64,000 nt of DNA, taken from NCBI GenBank assembly GCA_003116975.1, contig BGKB01000026.1, positions 930,001 through 994,000 of the forward strand. The letters are read 5' to 3'. This stretch comes from Aurantiochytrium sp. KH105 (lineage: Eukaryota > Sar > Bigyra > Thraustochytrida > Thraustochytriidae). Under the pieces are notes generated by a model. It worked only from the letters and a program-made list of their open reading frames with translations, did not search any database and had not been told where the DNA came from. A program made the position numbers and the translations under genes. Within the stretch, counting starts at the first letter, position 1; each line of letters starts with the position of its first letter. Below are positions 42,159-51,929 of the stretch, in pieces.

Positions 42159-44635
42159 TTATTCTTCGTCGTCAACCGCATATGATATGCGAAGATTACC
42201 CTTTTTGCTCTGCAGCTTGCGAATGCGCACGGCACCAATTTCGCTGGTGTTCTTGACGTGTGTACCTCCGCATGGGCAGCCTCGATCACCGCCAACGAGA
42301 ACAAGGCGGATATCTTTGGCACCGTCAACGCCATCAGACGACGGGGCAAGACCGTCAAGGCAGTACTCGCCGGCCTCGGCGATGGGAGTCTGCAAGACGC
42401 GAGTGGGGATGGCCTGTTGAATGAGAGCGTTGGCATGCTTCTCGACAGCTTCTTGAAGAGCGGCGCGCTCCGCGGCAGGTACAGAGCCTGCATAATCGAC
42501 CGACGGACCAGAAGGAAAGTGGTACCCCTTGGTGGGGAGCAGGGAGCAGCCAGCCAGGCGCATGGCCTGGTCGAGAACATGTCCCGCGCTGTGAATGCGC
42601 GCGTGAAATCGGCGCTTTCGCTCGTCAATGACGAGATTCACCTGGCTTCCGACAACAATCGCCGAAGGTTGCGATCCTTGGAATTCTCCAAGGTGCCGAA
42701 CGCACCCATTGACATCTTTCTCGACATGGTCCACAACAAATCGCGCCCCGGAAGCGGCTTCGATGATTTCGCCAACATCGGAAGGCTGGCCACCGCCCTG
42801 CGGGTGAAAAATCGTCGCGTTCAGAATGATGCAGAAACGCTCGTTTGTCGGGGGTGAGGGATCATCCGTCTTCGGCGCAGACTCGACGGCTTCGACCTTG
42901 AGCACTTGCGCGTCGTCCATCTTGAAGCAATGCGTGTCGTCCATATACATGAGACGCGTGGGCGGCGTAGAGCCTTGAAGTTCAGCATCAGATTCAGGTT
43001 CAGGGTCGCGTGTTTCTGACGTTGAGAGCGTGACCACCGCATCGACGACCGCTTTGGCCGCCACCGAGACATCTTCCGGGGTGGAGAAACGACCCACCGA
43101 GAGGCGCAGCGTGCCTGGAGCAAACGCTGGCTCGAGCCCCATCGCAGCGAGTACGTGCGAGGTTTTGACGCCTCCAGTATGGCACGCAGCACCAGCACTA
43201 CAGGAGACGTCATGAGCAAGGCGTTCGAGCAAGCTTGGGCTCTCGATGTCTTTGAATGAGATGGAAAGTGTGTTCGGCAAGCGCTCGGACGGATGGCCGT
43301 TCACTTTGGTTTCTACGCCAACTTTTGCGCATCCGTCTTCGATGGCTTTCTGCAAGTTGTCTCGCAGTTTTGCGAGGTGGGGGCCTTCAGCATCGATGCC
43401 TTCCCGAACGAGTTGGCAAGCGCGACCCAGAGCGGTGGCAAGAAGGACGTTTTCCGTTCCTGCGCGAAGACCACGTTCATGCGATGCGCCGTGCATGAAC
43501 TTGGCTAAACGCGCGTCTACCCCTTTGCGAATATAGAGTGCGCCGATGCCCTTGGGGCCGTAAATTTTGTGTCCTGCGAGTGTCTGCAGTGTAAATGCGT
43601 CAAAGTCGTATGATTTTTTTGGGGGGCGGGGGGTTAAAGCAGAAAATGGTCAGGCGAAACAGCGTTAGATTGCGAGGCTGAGAGACCAACTTGCAATTAT
43701 CATCCTGCTGGCGATGATTGAGCGATGGATTGAAAATAAAAACGTACCAACATGTCGACCCCGAGGTCCTGAACATCGACAGGGATTTTTCCCACAGCCT
43801 GACTTGCGTCTGTGTGGACAAGCACTCGGTCTCCGTGGGGTCCAGCCCGCAAACCTTGGACAATATCCTTGATTGGCTGCAGCGAACCAACTTCGTTGTT
43901 TGCAAGCATGATGGTCACGAGAACCGTTTTCTCTGTAACAGCGTCAATGACCTCTTTCGCGCTCACACGGCACGTTCCGTCTACGGGAACAGTGGTACTG
44001 GCGAATCTGTGCCGTTCCACCATGTACTTGATCGTGTCGCTGACTGCGACGTGCTCGACCGCGCTAGTAACGACATGGTCTGGGGCGTCTGCACTGATAG
44101 AGGTAGTTCCCTTTTCTTGCGAGTCCTGGAAGTCGAATCTGGCTGCCCACAGAGCACCTTGGATCGCATGATTGATGGACTCTGTTCCACCACTCGTGAA
44201 GAGGATCTCTGTGGGATCTTGCGCGTTGATAGCCTCCGCAACTTGCGTGCGTGCGCGTTCTAGCAAAGTTTTCGCCGACGTCCCGTAGACATGTCCAGAG
44301 GATGGGTTTCTGTAGTAGCAGCACGGGTCGCGCCAACGAGGCGGTAGACGACGGAAGTATGAGCGTAAGCACGAGCACAATTGTTAGACCTATTCTCCAA
44401 CTACCTTTGCTTCTTCTTTTTCTTCTTTGCCAAGTTTTTGCGGTCGCCCTTGGTTGGGTCCTCGCCATGACGTGCCATACCAAACTTTAGCGACTTTGCG
44501 CACTTACCCCCACGCGAGTTCCGGCGCAAGCACCCCAGCGGGGTCATGGCGCGTCTGCAGCAGGCTCGCCGCGCTCGCGCAGACCTCGGGTGCAAGCGGA
44601 GTCGTCGCGTTGTAGTCCAAGTACACAGGCGCCAT
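42159..44635 (-). CDS. Cysteine desulfurase (NifS-like) fused to AlaX-type alanyl-tRNA editing domain
   Basis: Three exons (44508-44635, 43748-44309, 42159-43583) join in frame to 704 residues. Donors GTAAGT and GTACGT, CAG acceptors and CTAAC branch sites support both introns. Residues 1-~430 are a PLP cysteine desulfurase: VYLDYNATTPL, NPSSGHVYG, FTSGGTES, VHTDASQAVGK, the PLP lysine near 236 in LAGHKIYGPKGIG, and the sulfur-accepting Cys near 364 in SAGAACHTGG, before SHVLAAMG. Residues about 480-700 are an AlaX/ThrRS-SAD editing fold: FHPQGGGQPSD, zinc-site HARIHSAGH near 559, and CGGTH near 668. AlaX removes Ser or Gly mischarged on tRNA-Ala. The N-terminus begins at once with the catalytic fold, so no targeting peptide is seen; a cytosolic location is likely. 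Confidence 0.9.
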
Positions 44636-45032
44636 CTTTGATCCTTTTGTGGCTCTGCTTGCCACACCGCGTGACACGATACAAAGGCGGCCTTTGCGGC
44701 AAGTTTTGCCGCACCCTTGATCGCATGCAAGCAGGCAGGCACGCACGCACGAAACTCCAATGAAGAGACAACGTGCGTGCAGCTTGGAAAGCATAGCCCC
44801 ATGCCAATTTATTGTCCTTGGCGCGTTGTACGTGCGTGTTTTCGAAGAAGCTCAACATAATGATGCTCGAGCTTGTTTGTTGTTGAGGAGTGAACACGTT
44901 GTGGACAGCATTTAGCAAGAGAAGCCAAAACTTGGTTTGGGGAAAAAGACAAAGATAGACACTACTAAAGACAACAAAGGACATCAGGCTCAAGGCAGCA
45001 GCAAATTTTTGCAAGCCACGAAAGAGAAAGGT
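44636..45032. other. Promoter of NFS-AlaX and 3' flank of SLC34 copy B
   Basis: 397 bp of moderate GC. No gene is seen. Confidence 0.6.
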
Positions 45033-46709
45033 TTAGGCAGACGGGGTGATCTTGCCCTCATCCGTCTCGTCACGGCCGAACTTCTCGCCGAGGAACTCGC
45101 GACCGCCCTTGCGCCAGTACCAGTAGAAGATGCCGATGTGGGCGATGAGGAAGAAGAGAAGACCAATGACGCCACCAGCGAGGCCACCGCCACCCATGGT
45201 GATGCCGATGCTCACACCCAGGAAGAAGCCAGGGTACACGAGGAAGAGCATGAAGATGTAAAAGATGGGAAAGGCCTTGAAGAGAGCAGCGAGGTCACCA
45301 AGACGGCGAGCGGCGCCAATGGGAATCTGGCGGATCTTGGGAATCGGGTAAAAGAGAACCACGCCAAAGACGTTGAAGAGCACGTGGGCCATGGCGAGCT
45401 GGAAGCCATTGGCGCTGTCACCAACGAGCGAGGCCAGAATACCCGTGAGGGTGGTTCCCAGGTTGGCACCGAGCGTGAGCGGGAGCATGCCCTCGAGAGT
45501 GAGCGTGCCCATAGCGACGAGCGGGGTGAGAGTCGAGGTGGTGATCGATGACGACTGCACAAACATGGTCACACCGCAGCCGACAAGGATGGCGAGGTAG
45601 CCGTTCATGTTGAGTGCCTTCTGGAGGACCTCCTCAGCGGCGCCGCGAACAGCAATGCCAAGAAGCTTGACCATGGCGAGGAGAGAGACAATGAGCATGA
45701 CGAGAGAGAGAAGAAGAGTCACCCAGCCGGCAGACGTCTGCATGCCAGCATCGTAGAACACACCAGCCTTGTTGAGCTTGTAGCTGTCAAAGTGCTCCTG
45801 AGCGGCCGTGAGGATAGTCGAGTTCACGCCGATCACATCCGTACCACTGTCGTACGTGCAGTACTCGAACTTGGCCTTGGCCTTCTTGGAAGCCGTGACA
45901 GTCTCGTTGGTCTCATCGTCAATCCAGGTGTCACCGCAGTTGGTCTCGAAGACAGCAAGGCCGCTGGAGGCGCAGCGCTTCTGCGAGAACTTGTGCGCGT
46001 GGCACTCCATGGCACCTTCGTCCTCGTAGCAGAGGAAGTCCTGGCAGAGCTCGAGCGACGGGCGGCCGTACGCAAAGTCCTTGATGACGTCCTTGTCGAC
46101 GGAGATGATGCGCTTCGAGATCTCAGCAGTGATGACCTTGAGGGGGCCCTCCCAGTCCTCGCAACCAGACGACGAGGTCGCCTCGTCACAGGCCTCGAAG
46201 CTCTTGGCAATAGCCTCAGTGATGAGGAACATGATACCACCGTTGCCGCCGTTGATGGCCGAAGAGATAGCCTCGAGGGGCAGCCACAGGCACACGTTCA
46301 TGTAGTTGAACATGTCGTGGACGGTGGCGCCGGCAAAGCCGCGGCGGTACTGCTCCTTGTCGCCGACAAAGCCGAGCGACACAATGGTGTTGGTCACCGA
46401 AGTACCGATGTTGGCGCCGAAGACCATGGGGATACCGGTGGAGACTTTGAGGACACCAGCGCCAGCAGCGGCGACAATGATGGAGGTGGTGGTGGACGAA
46501 GACTGCACGAGGACGGTGGCGAGGATACCGACCATGAGGCCAGCGACAGGGTTGGAGACGGCGCTGAAGAGGGTACCGGCGGAGTCACCGGCGATGACCT
46601 TGAAGCCATCGCCGAGAAGGGCGAGACCGACGAGGAACCAGTAGAGAAAGAAGAGCACGCCGACAAAGAGGCCAAAGCCCTTGGCGACGCCCTGAGGCGT
46701 GAAGGCCAT
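45033..46709 (-). CDS. Type II sodium/phosphate cotransporter (SLC34-like), copy B
   Basis: A 558-residue paralogue of copy A, on the same strand 6.55 kb away. The two QSSS repeats, the GAN(I/L)GT motifs and the helices are the same. Differences concentrate at the start (MAFTPQ against MANVTPQ), in the extracellular loop (EACDEATSSSGCEDW, three residues longer) and in scattered synonymous patches. Long tracts are identical at the DNA level (45034 to about 45319, and about 45649-45966) with diverged patches between, suggesting gene conversion. The 5' flank is partly similar for about 100 bp but lacks the CACGTG present near copy A. Both copies look functional. Confidence 0.93.
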   Translation of the reverse strand: MAFTPQGVAKGFGLFVGVLFFLYWFLVGLALLGDGFKVIAGDSAGTLFSAVSNPVAGLMVGILATVLVQSSSTTTSIIVAAAGAGVLKVSTGIPMVFGANIGTSVTNTIVSLGFVGDKEQYRRGFAGATVHDMFNYMNVCLWLPLEAISSAINGGNGGIMFLITEAIAKSFEACDEATSSSGCEDWEGPLKVITAEISKRIISVDKDVIKDFAYGRPSLELCQDFLCYEDEGAMECHAHKFSQKRCASSGLAVFETNCGDTWIDDETNETVTASKKAKAKFEYCTYDSGTDVIGVNSTILTAAQEHFDSYKLNKAGVFYDAGMQTSAGWVTLLLSLVMLIVSLLAMVKLLGIAVRGAAEEVLQKALNMNGYLAILVGCGVTMFVQSSSITTSTLTPLVAMGTLTLEGMLPLTLGANLGTTLTGILASLVGDSANGFQLAMAHVLFNVFGVVLFYPIPKIRQIPIGAARRLGDLAALFKAFPIFYIFMLFLVYPGFFLGVSIGITMGGGGLAGGVIGLLFFLIAHIGIFYWYWRKGGREFLGEKFGRDETDEGKITPSA

Positions 46710-47327
46710 GATGCTAGGTTGCTTTCCGGTGAGCTAGGCTGCTTATGCTTGCTTATTTGCTCGCTAAGCTTGATGCTTGTGTTTTGGTTTTGCTTCTTCT
46801 GGGTTCGGGGTTTGCTGCGCGCGGGTGTCTGCCGGGCGACGACTGCTTGCACGGATTGCAGTCACATTGATTCTTAATCATCCCTTCGAGTCGCGCTGAC
46901 CAGGTAGAAGGCAGCCTGACGGGGCAGCGTGCACACGGACGGAGGCGGCGTCAGAGTGAGCACGCATTTCTTGGACCCATCCCCTCATGTTGCGCCTCGC
47001 AAACCAACGAAATTCGTCATTCGCTGCGAACGTGCACGCAAGCCTCTTCACCGCCCTCCCTACGGGGTGTAGGAAGTGCACGCGCGAGCCTCTCCGGGGT
47101 TGCGAGTGAGAGAGAAGATGCCGATCGCGGGCAGCCGTCCGCTGCTGCTGGCAGTCGTCCGGCCGCAGCCGGCCGGCCCTGCGCGGCCCAACTCCGCCCT
47201 GCGTGGGCCAGGACTCGGGTGGGCAGGGCCGGAGGCATGGTCTAGCTCGGGCTGATCGATGGCCCGAAATGAAAAAGGGAGCGCAGCAGAGACCGGAAAA
47301 GAAAAGGAAAGTGAATACGAGCGTCGC

Positions 47328-47360
47328 GCTGCACGCGCTGCACGCGCTGCACGCGCTGGC
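47328..47360. repeat. 9-bp (GCACGCGCT)n repeat
   Basis: Three to four copies in intergenic DNA. Confidence 0.7.
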
Positions 47361-49609
47361 GCAAGTAATGGCAAGCAACAGCCAAAGCAAGCCGCAGCCG
47401 CGAGTAGCGACGCGGCGGCGCGTCGCGGGCTGGCGGCCAAGCGGAGGGAAGGGAAGGGGGGGGGGGGGGAGGACGGCGAGACGAGGCGCCAAGGCACAAG
47501 TTATGTACCGACTTACAGCAAGATGGCCCGAAAGGAAAAGCAAAGAAAAGGAAGAAAGCAAATGGACGGATGGAGGACTTGGACGGAAATGTTGAGTCGA
47601 GGGGCACATAATCCTCCGAGGACCGGGAGAACAAAGGCGAAGCGAGTGAGGGACGGCCCGCGAGACACCGCTTATCCTACGGACATCGATCCTGGCCGCG
47701 GCTGGCCGCGCGCGAGGCGATGCGAAATTCCCGTCCAGAAGAAAGCCCAAATTTTGGCGATCTCTTGTGCAAACATCGCCAGCCGCACGTGCACCCACAG
47801 CAAGATTCGTCGCGGAGAAGCCAGGGAATCTTGCTTTCCCACAGTAGCAAGAGCGAATCTTGGGCGCCAGAGGCGGTCTGGCGAGAGGGCGGGAGTGACC
47901 CCTCCGAGGCGTGGCGGATCATGGACGGAGGGGAAAGAAAGGTTCGGGACGGGGGTGTGGAGGACGTCCTCCAGTGAGCGGAAAGCGCGCGTTCGGTGTC
48001 GCCAACCATCGAGCTCCCGATTCGCGTACCGAGCAACGTGTCAAGACACCCTCTGGAGCCACGATCCTGACGCAAAAGGAGAAGGCGGGCTGAAGCTGGC
48101 CGCTGCCAACTGGAGCAGCCAGGGCCCACGCGAATTGAAGATCGTGGTCGGAACATGCGTCGGGGCATGAGTGCTGGGCGTCGGCTGGCTACCTCAACAG
48201 CAACAGCAACTCGCAAGTTGAGCGACGCTTCTCCCGGAATGAGCTTCGCGATCGCTGCAACCATTCATTTATTTCTGCGGAGGCCGGTCAGCCAGGCTAG
48301 GTAGAATGCCTATGCCTTCTCTTGAGACATCAAGACTTTCATCAACGCTGCATTGACACAGAGAGCGGGCCACGCCAAGCCAGAACAAACAACTTGAGCC
48401 TGACCTGATAAAGTGCAGAGAAAGTGCGTCCAGATGCTGGTGAAGATGCGGACATCGAGGGCAAGAAGCTGCAGCTGCTGCGCTGCTGCTGCTGCTCCTG
48501 GCTGCCTGGCTGGCAGCAGCAGTGGCAGGTGCTTTCTTCACTTGCGGCCGCAGCCGCTGCCGCCAGCTGCACTACAGCCAGCCAGCTGTCGCGGCTATTA
48601 TAGTGTGTCGAAGGGATGCCCACAGCGGGCCCGGGAAAGACTCCAAAGAGGACTTGTTCGAGCTGGCCGGAGTTGGGCTGCAGTTAGCCTGTATGCAGCG
48701 GCCGCTACGGCCCACTCATTGCCGTAAAAGGCGGCGGCAGACTCGCTGCAGCAGTGCAGCTGCCGGGACGGGACGGCTCGTCGGAACCGATATGACTCGA
48801 CCTGGCTGTCATCGACTCGCCGTGCACAAGCCGACTTCTAGAAGGCTCGGCACGACTGTCGGAGCGAGCTAAAGCCAGGCTCAGCTGCACGTATGTCCAC
48901 GTGTGACGCGACGCTGCCCCGGTCTCGGAAAGCCGCTCCTCGTGCCACCTTCCTTCCTCTAGTGGGGTGTTCGCGTCTCCTTGACCCGCGGCAAAATATG
49001 AGAATGAATCTTTACACGTGCACGATCAGGCACGCGCGGCGCAAGCCCGTTGTCGACCACCCATAGAGGAGATCATCCCGTGTATGGTATGACTAGTCGA
49101 TGAAGATGAAGCAGACCAGCACATTGGATCTTCGCCAGGGCGAGAAATGCGGGCTTCTGGGCTAAAGAATGCTAGAGCGAGCAGGGTTGGCGCAGCTGCG
49201 GACGAGTGTTCGTGCACCCGGGCTGCTGAGGTCTTGATTGGACGGAGAAATTCCAGCTTTGCTTCCAAAAAAAGGCCAATTTATCCGCCAGAGATCCAAG
49301 CTCTTGTTCGCGCACTGCACGCAGCTGCAGTGAAATACTTTTTGCGAAGTGCACCACCAGCGTGCACCGCTACCGGACGGCAGCTTTGTTCAGCGAGCTC
49401 GTGCACCTGGCTGGTGAGCTAGATGCGAAACGTGCAGCACCAGGCAGTTGCAATAACCTTGCGCGACCGCGAAAAAATAGTTGCATTTGCATTGGCGAGT
49501 GCGACTGACAAGGTGGAAGCGCCTGGTCGCTTCATTGATGTCAGAGACTGACCAAAGCTTCACTCTCCAATTCCGTTGTTGACTTTGATGCAAGCGGAAG
49601 TCTTGCCAT

Positions 49610-49765
49610 CAAGCAAGCAAGCAAGCTCTTGCTCACGTACTGCTCAAGAGATTGCTTCTCTTTCCCAAAGGCCATTTCGCTCTTTCGAAATGGGCGGCGA
49701 AGCGCTCTTATTTGCCCCCCCGAAAGCAAGCAAGCAAGCAAGCGAGCAGGCTCTTGCTTGCTTCT
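49610..49765. repeat. CAAG / CTTG tetranucleotide runs
   Basis: A CAAG run near 49612-49628, another near 49726-49745, then CTTGCTTGC near 49754-49762, so complementary tracts face each other. About 200 bp upstream of the GH30 gene. Confidence 0.65.
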
Positions 49766-49924
49766 CATCGCTGCTCTTTCCGTTTTGTAAAAGGCGGCGG
49801 AGCGCGCTCTTGAAAGTGGTCTCTTTTGCAAGAGCGCTCTCGGCACCCCACTGCCTCGTATACTATCCGGTATGACTGACTCACTGCTTGAAGCTCATGA
49901 AAAAATCCAAAGATAGTACTACGA

Positions 49925-51814
49925 ATGATGGCACTCGTCGCGCTGGCGACGGTGGCCTTGCTCGTGCAAGCGCACGGGGCGCCGAGCTGCGAGGCGCACG
50001 CGTTCAAAGCTGGGACTGCCTGCGCGTGCAACGCGAGCTTTTGCGATGAGATCGCCCTCGAGTGGCTCGATCGCATAGCGCCCGAGACTGCTGTCGTATT
50101 TACAAGCAACACAGAAGGCTTGCGCCTCGAGGCGTCCACGCTGCGCGTAGAGGATGAGCGAGAGGACGCAGGAGCCGCAACCTCGGACGCACAGACTTTC
50201 CATGTACGAATCTTATCTCGAGACCAGGATGCCCAGGAAATGATCGGCTTCGGGGGCGCCTTTACAGACGCTGCCGCATTTGTGCTGGGCTCACTCTCCG
50301 ATGCGACGCGCGCCAAGGCTTTATACGCTTATTTTTCACGCTCAAAGGGCGCACGGTATTCGCTAGGACGCGTCCCCATTGGTAGCAGCGATTTCTCGCG
50401 CCAATCGTACTCGCTCATGGAAAACGCTTCTGCACCTTTTGCCCTTCGCGATGACCGCGGCCTCGATGGCTTAGACTACAAGCTCGACCTCATCTTGGAT
50501 GCACTGGCTATCATACGCGACACCTCGGATCAACAATCTGCTCACTCATCACAAGAGGATGGTCTTCGTGTCTTTGGCTCCGTGTGGTCTGCGCCGCCGT
50601 GGTGGAAAACGTGCGCACGGCCACCTGCCCCTGCGAGTGTCAACATGTGTGGTACAACGTGGGTCGATCGCATCCTCCAAAGACCGCCAGAGCCAAGCTA
50701 TTTGCTTGGTGGCCTTGACGCCTCTGATTTAACCCGGATGGCTTATGCAAGCTACATTGTCAACTTCCTCTCGGCATATGCCAACGCCGGGGTGGATCTT
50801 TGGGGCCTTACGGCGCAGAATGAGCCTCTCGGGAATCCTACCGGCAACAAGTGGGAGAACACCAACTATGAGCCGTCTGATCTTGCGAGCTTTATTGAGA
50901 ATTTCCTGGGACCCGCCGTCCGTACCGCCTTTCCGCGCACCAAGATCATGACTGGAGATGATCAATTCGGTGATCTTTTGGAGCACGCGCAACTCGCCAA
51001 CGCCTCAGCCTTCATCGACGGCGTCGCTTTTCATTGGTACCAATCTCTTGCTGCTCGTATCGAGGATTCGCGCCCGCTGCCAGGTCAGATCGCAGGAGGA
51101 GGTGCCAATGTTGGTCTTGCGTTTGAACGTTTTAGCATGCTGAACCGAAATTCGCCTGGCGCCTCGCATTTTCTTCTCGCCACGGAAGCCTGCAATGGAT
51201 TCATGGATAACACGGCTCATCCCGGATCGTGGGCGCGTGGCTATGCATACTTGCGCGACATTATACACCAGGTTAACAATGGTGCTGCCGGGTGGACCGA
51301 TTGGAATTTGGCTCTCGATATGCGTGGAGGTCCAAATCATGCCGGTAACTTTGTGGATGCCCCCATTCTCGTTGACGCCACACGTGATGTCTTTTACAAG
51401 CAACCCATGTACTATGCAATGGCGCACGTTTCAGCGTTTGTCCCGCCAGGCGCCACGCGCGTGCGTCTTGATGGCGTCAATGGCTCTTTCCTCGGACTAG
51501 GTCGCGCCCTCGAGGCAGCAGCCTTTCGATTCGGCAATGGATCCGATACACGCTGTGTGCTTGTTCTTGCCAACGATGACATGGGATTCACGTGGCCGCT
51601 CCGCACGTCAACGCTTCGTCCTCGGACTGTATCCTTGCATATTGGAAACGGGCGCTCTTTGCTCGTCGAAATTCGCCCCCACGAGTGGAAGACGATTGTT
51701 TTCTCGTGTCCTCCGGAACCTTTGGCCAAGTTTACTCTCCACGAGAACATACAGAAAGATAGCTTGAGGAAGTCTCGTGACTCTTCTGCAAGCGTGGCGG
51801 TGGAGAAGTCATGA
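49925..51814 (+). CDS. Glucosylceramidase-like glycoside hydrolase family 30
   Basis: A 629-residue secreted or lysosomal enzyme resembling GBA1, which hydrolyses glucosylceramide. Residues 1-18 form a signal peptide (MMALVALATVALLVQAHG). A Cys-rich segment (about 19-45, CACNASFC) matches the GBA N-terminal disulfide region. Family landmarks in order: GFGGAFTDAAA, YSLGRVPIGSSDFS, SVWSAPPWWKT, LTAQNEPLGNPT with the acid/base Glu near 300, ATEACNGF with the nucleophile Glu near 421, and GWTDWNLALDMRGGPNH. The beta-sandwich C-terminal domain completes at about 600, followed by a charged tail. Both catalytic Glu are intact. The ATG at 49925 is immediately followed by a second Met; either gives the signal peptide. 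Confidence 0.94.
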   Translation: MMALVALATVALLVQAHGAPSCEAHAFKAGTACACNASFCDEIALEWLDRIAPETAVVFTSNTEGLRLEASTLRVEDEREDAGAATSDAQTFHVRILSRDQDAQEMIGFGGAFTDAAAFVLGSLSDATRAKALYAYFSRSKGARYSLGRVPIGSSDFSRQSYSLMENASAPFALRDDRGLDGLDYKLDLILDALAIIRDTSDQQSAHSSQEDGLRVFGSVWSAPPWWKTCARPPAPASVNMCGTTWVDRILQRPPEPSYLLGGLDASDLTRMAYASYIVNFLSAYANAGVDLWGLTAQNEPLGNPTGNKWENTNYEPSDLASFIENFLGPAVRTAFPRTKIMTGDDQFGDLLEHAQLANASAFIDGVAFHWYQSLAARIEDSRPLPGQIAGGGANVGLAFERFSMLNRNSPGASHFLLATEACNGFMDNTAHPGSWARGYAYLRDIIHQVNNGAAGWTDWNLALDMRGGPNHAGNFVDAPILVDATRDVFYKQPMYYAMAHVSAFVPPGATRVRLDGVNGSFLGLGRALEAAAFRFGNGSDTRCVLVLANDDMGFTWPLRTSTLRPRTVSLHIGNGRSLLVEIRPHEWKTIVFSCPPEPLAKFTLHENIQKDSLRKSRDSSASVAVEKS

Positions 51815-51929
51815 AAGAATGAATGAATAAATGATTGAAGTTGGCTTTGGGGGTTTCTTGATGTATTGATTTGCTGCAGTGTTGTTGGATGTTCTTTCTT
51901 TCCTTCTTACTTTCTTGTTTTTCCTGTTC

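Larger units (their letters stand above)
46710..49924. other. 3.2 kb without a recognised gene
   Basis: A GC-rich stretch (46.9-48.2 kb), then moderate GC. Long open frames (for example minus strand 46878-47798) are Arg/Ser/Pro-rich and show no domain. It contains a 9-bp GCACGCGCT repeat at about 47328-47360, a G tract at about 47456-47470, CAG/GCTG-rich DNA near 48470-48560, and CAAG/CTTG runs near 49610-49765. The last part is the presumed GH30 promoter. Confidence 0.5.

Noticed and set aside
46878-47798. 306-codon open frame on the minus strand upstream of GH30
   Set aside because: Product is Arg/Ser/Pro/Cys-rich with no domain, in GC-rich DNA where long chance frames are common on both strands.
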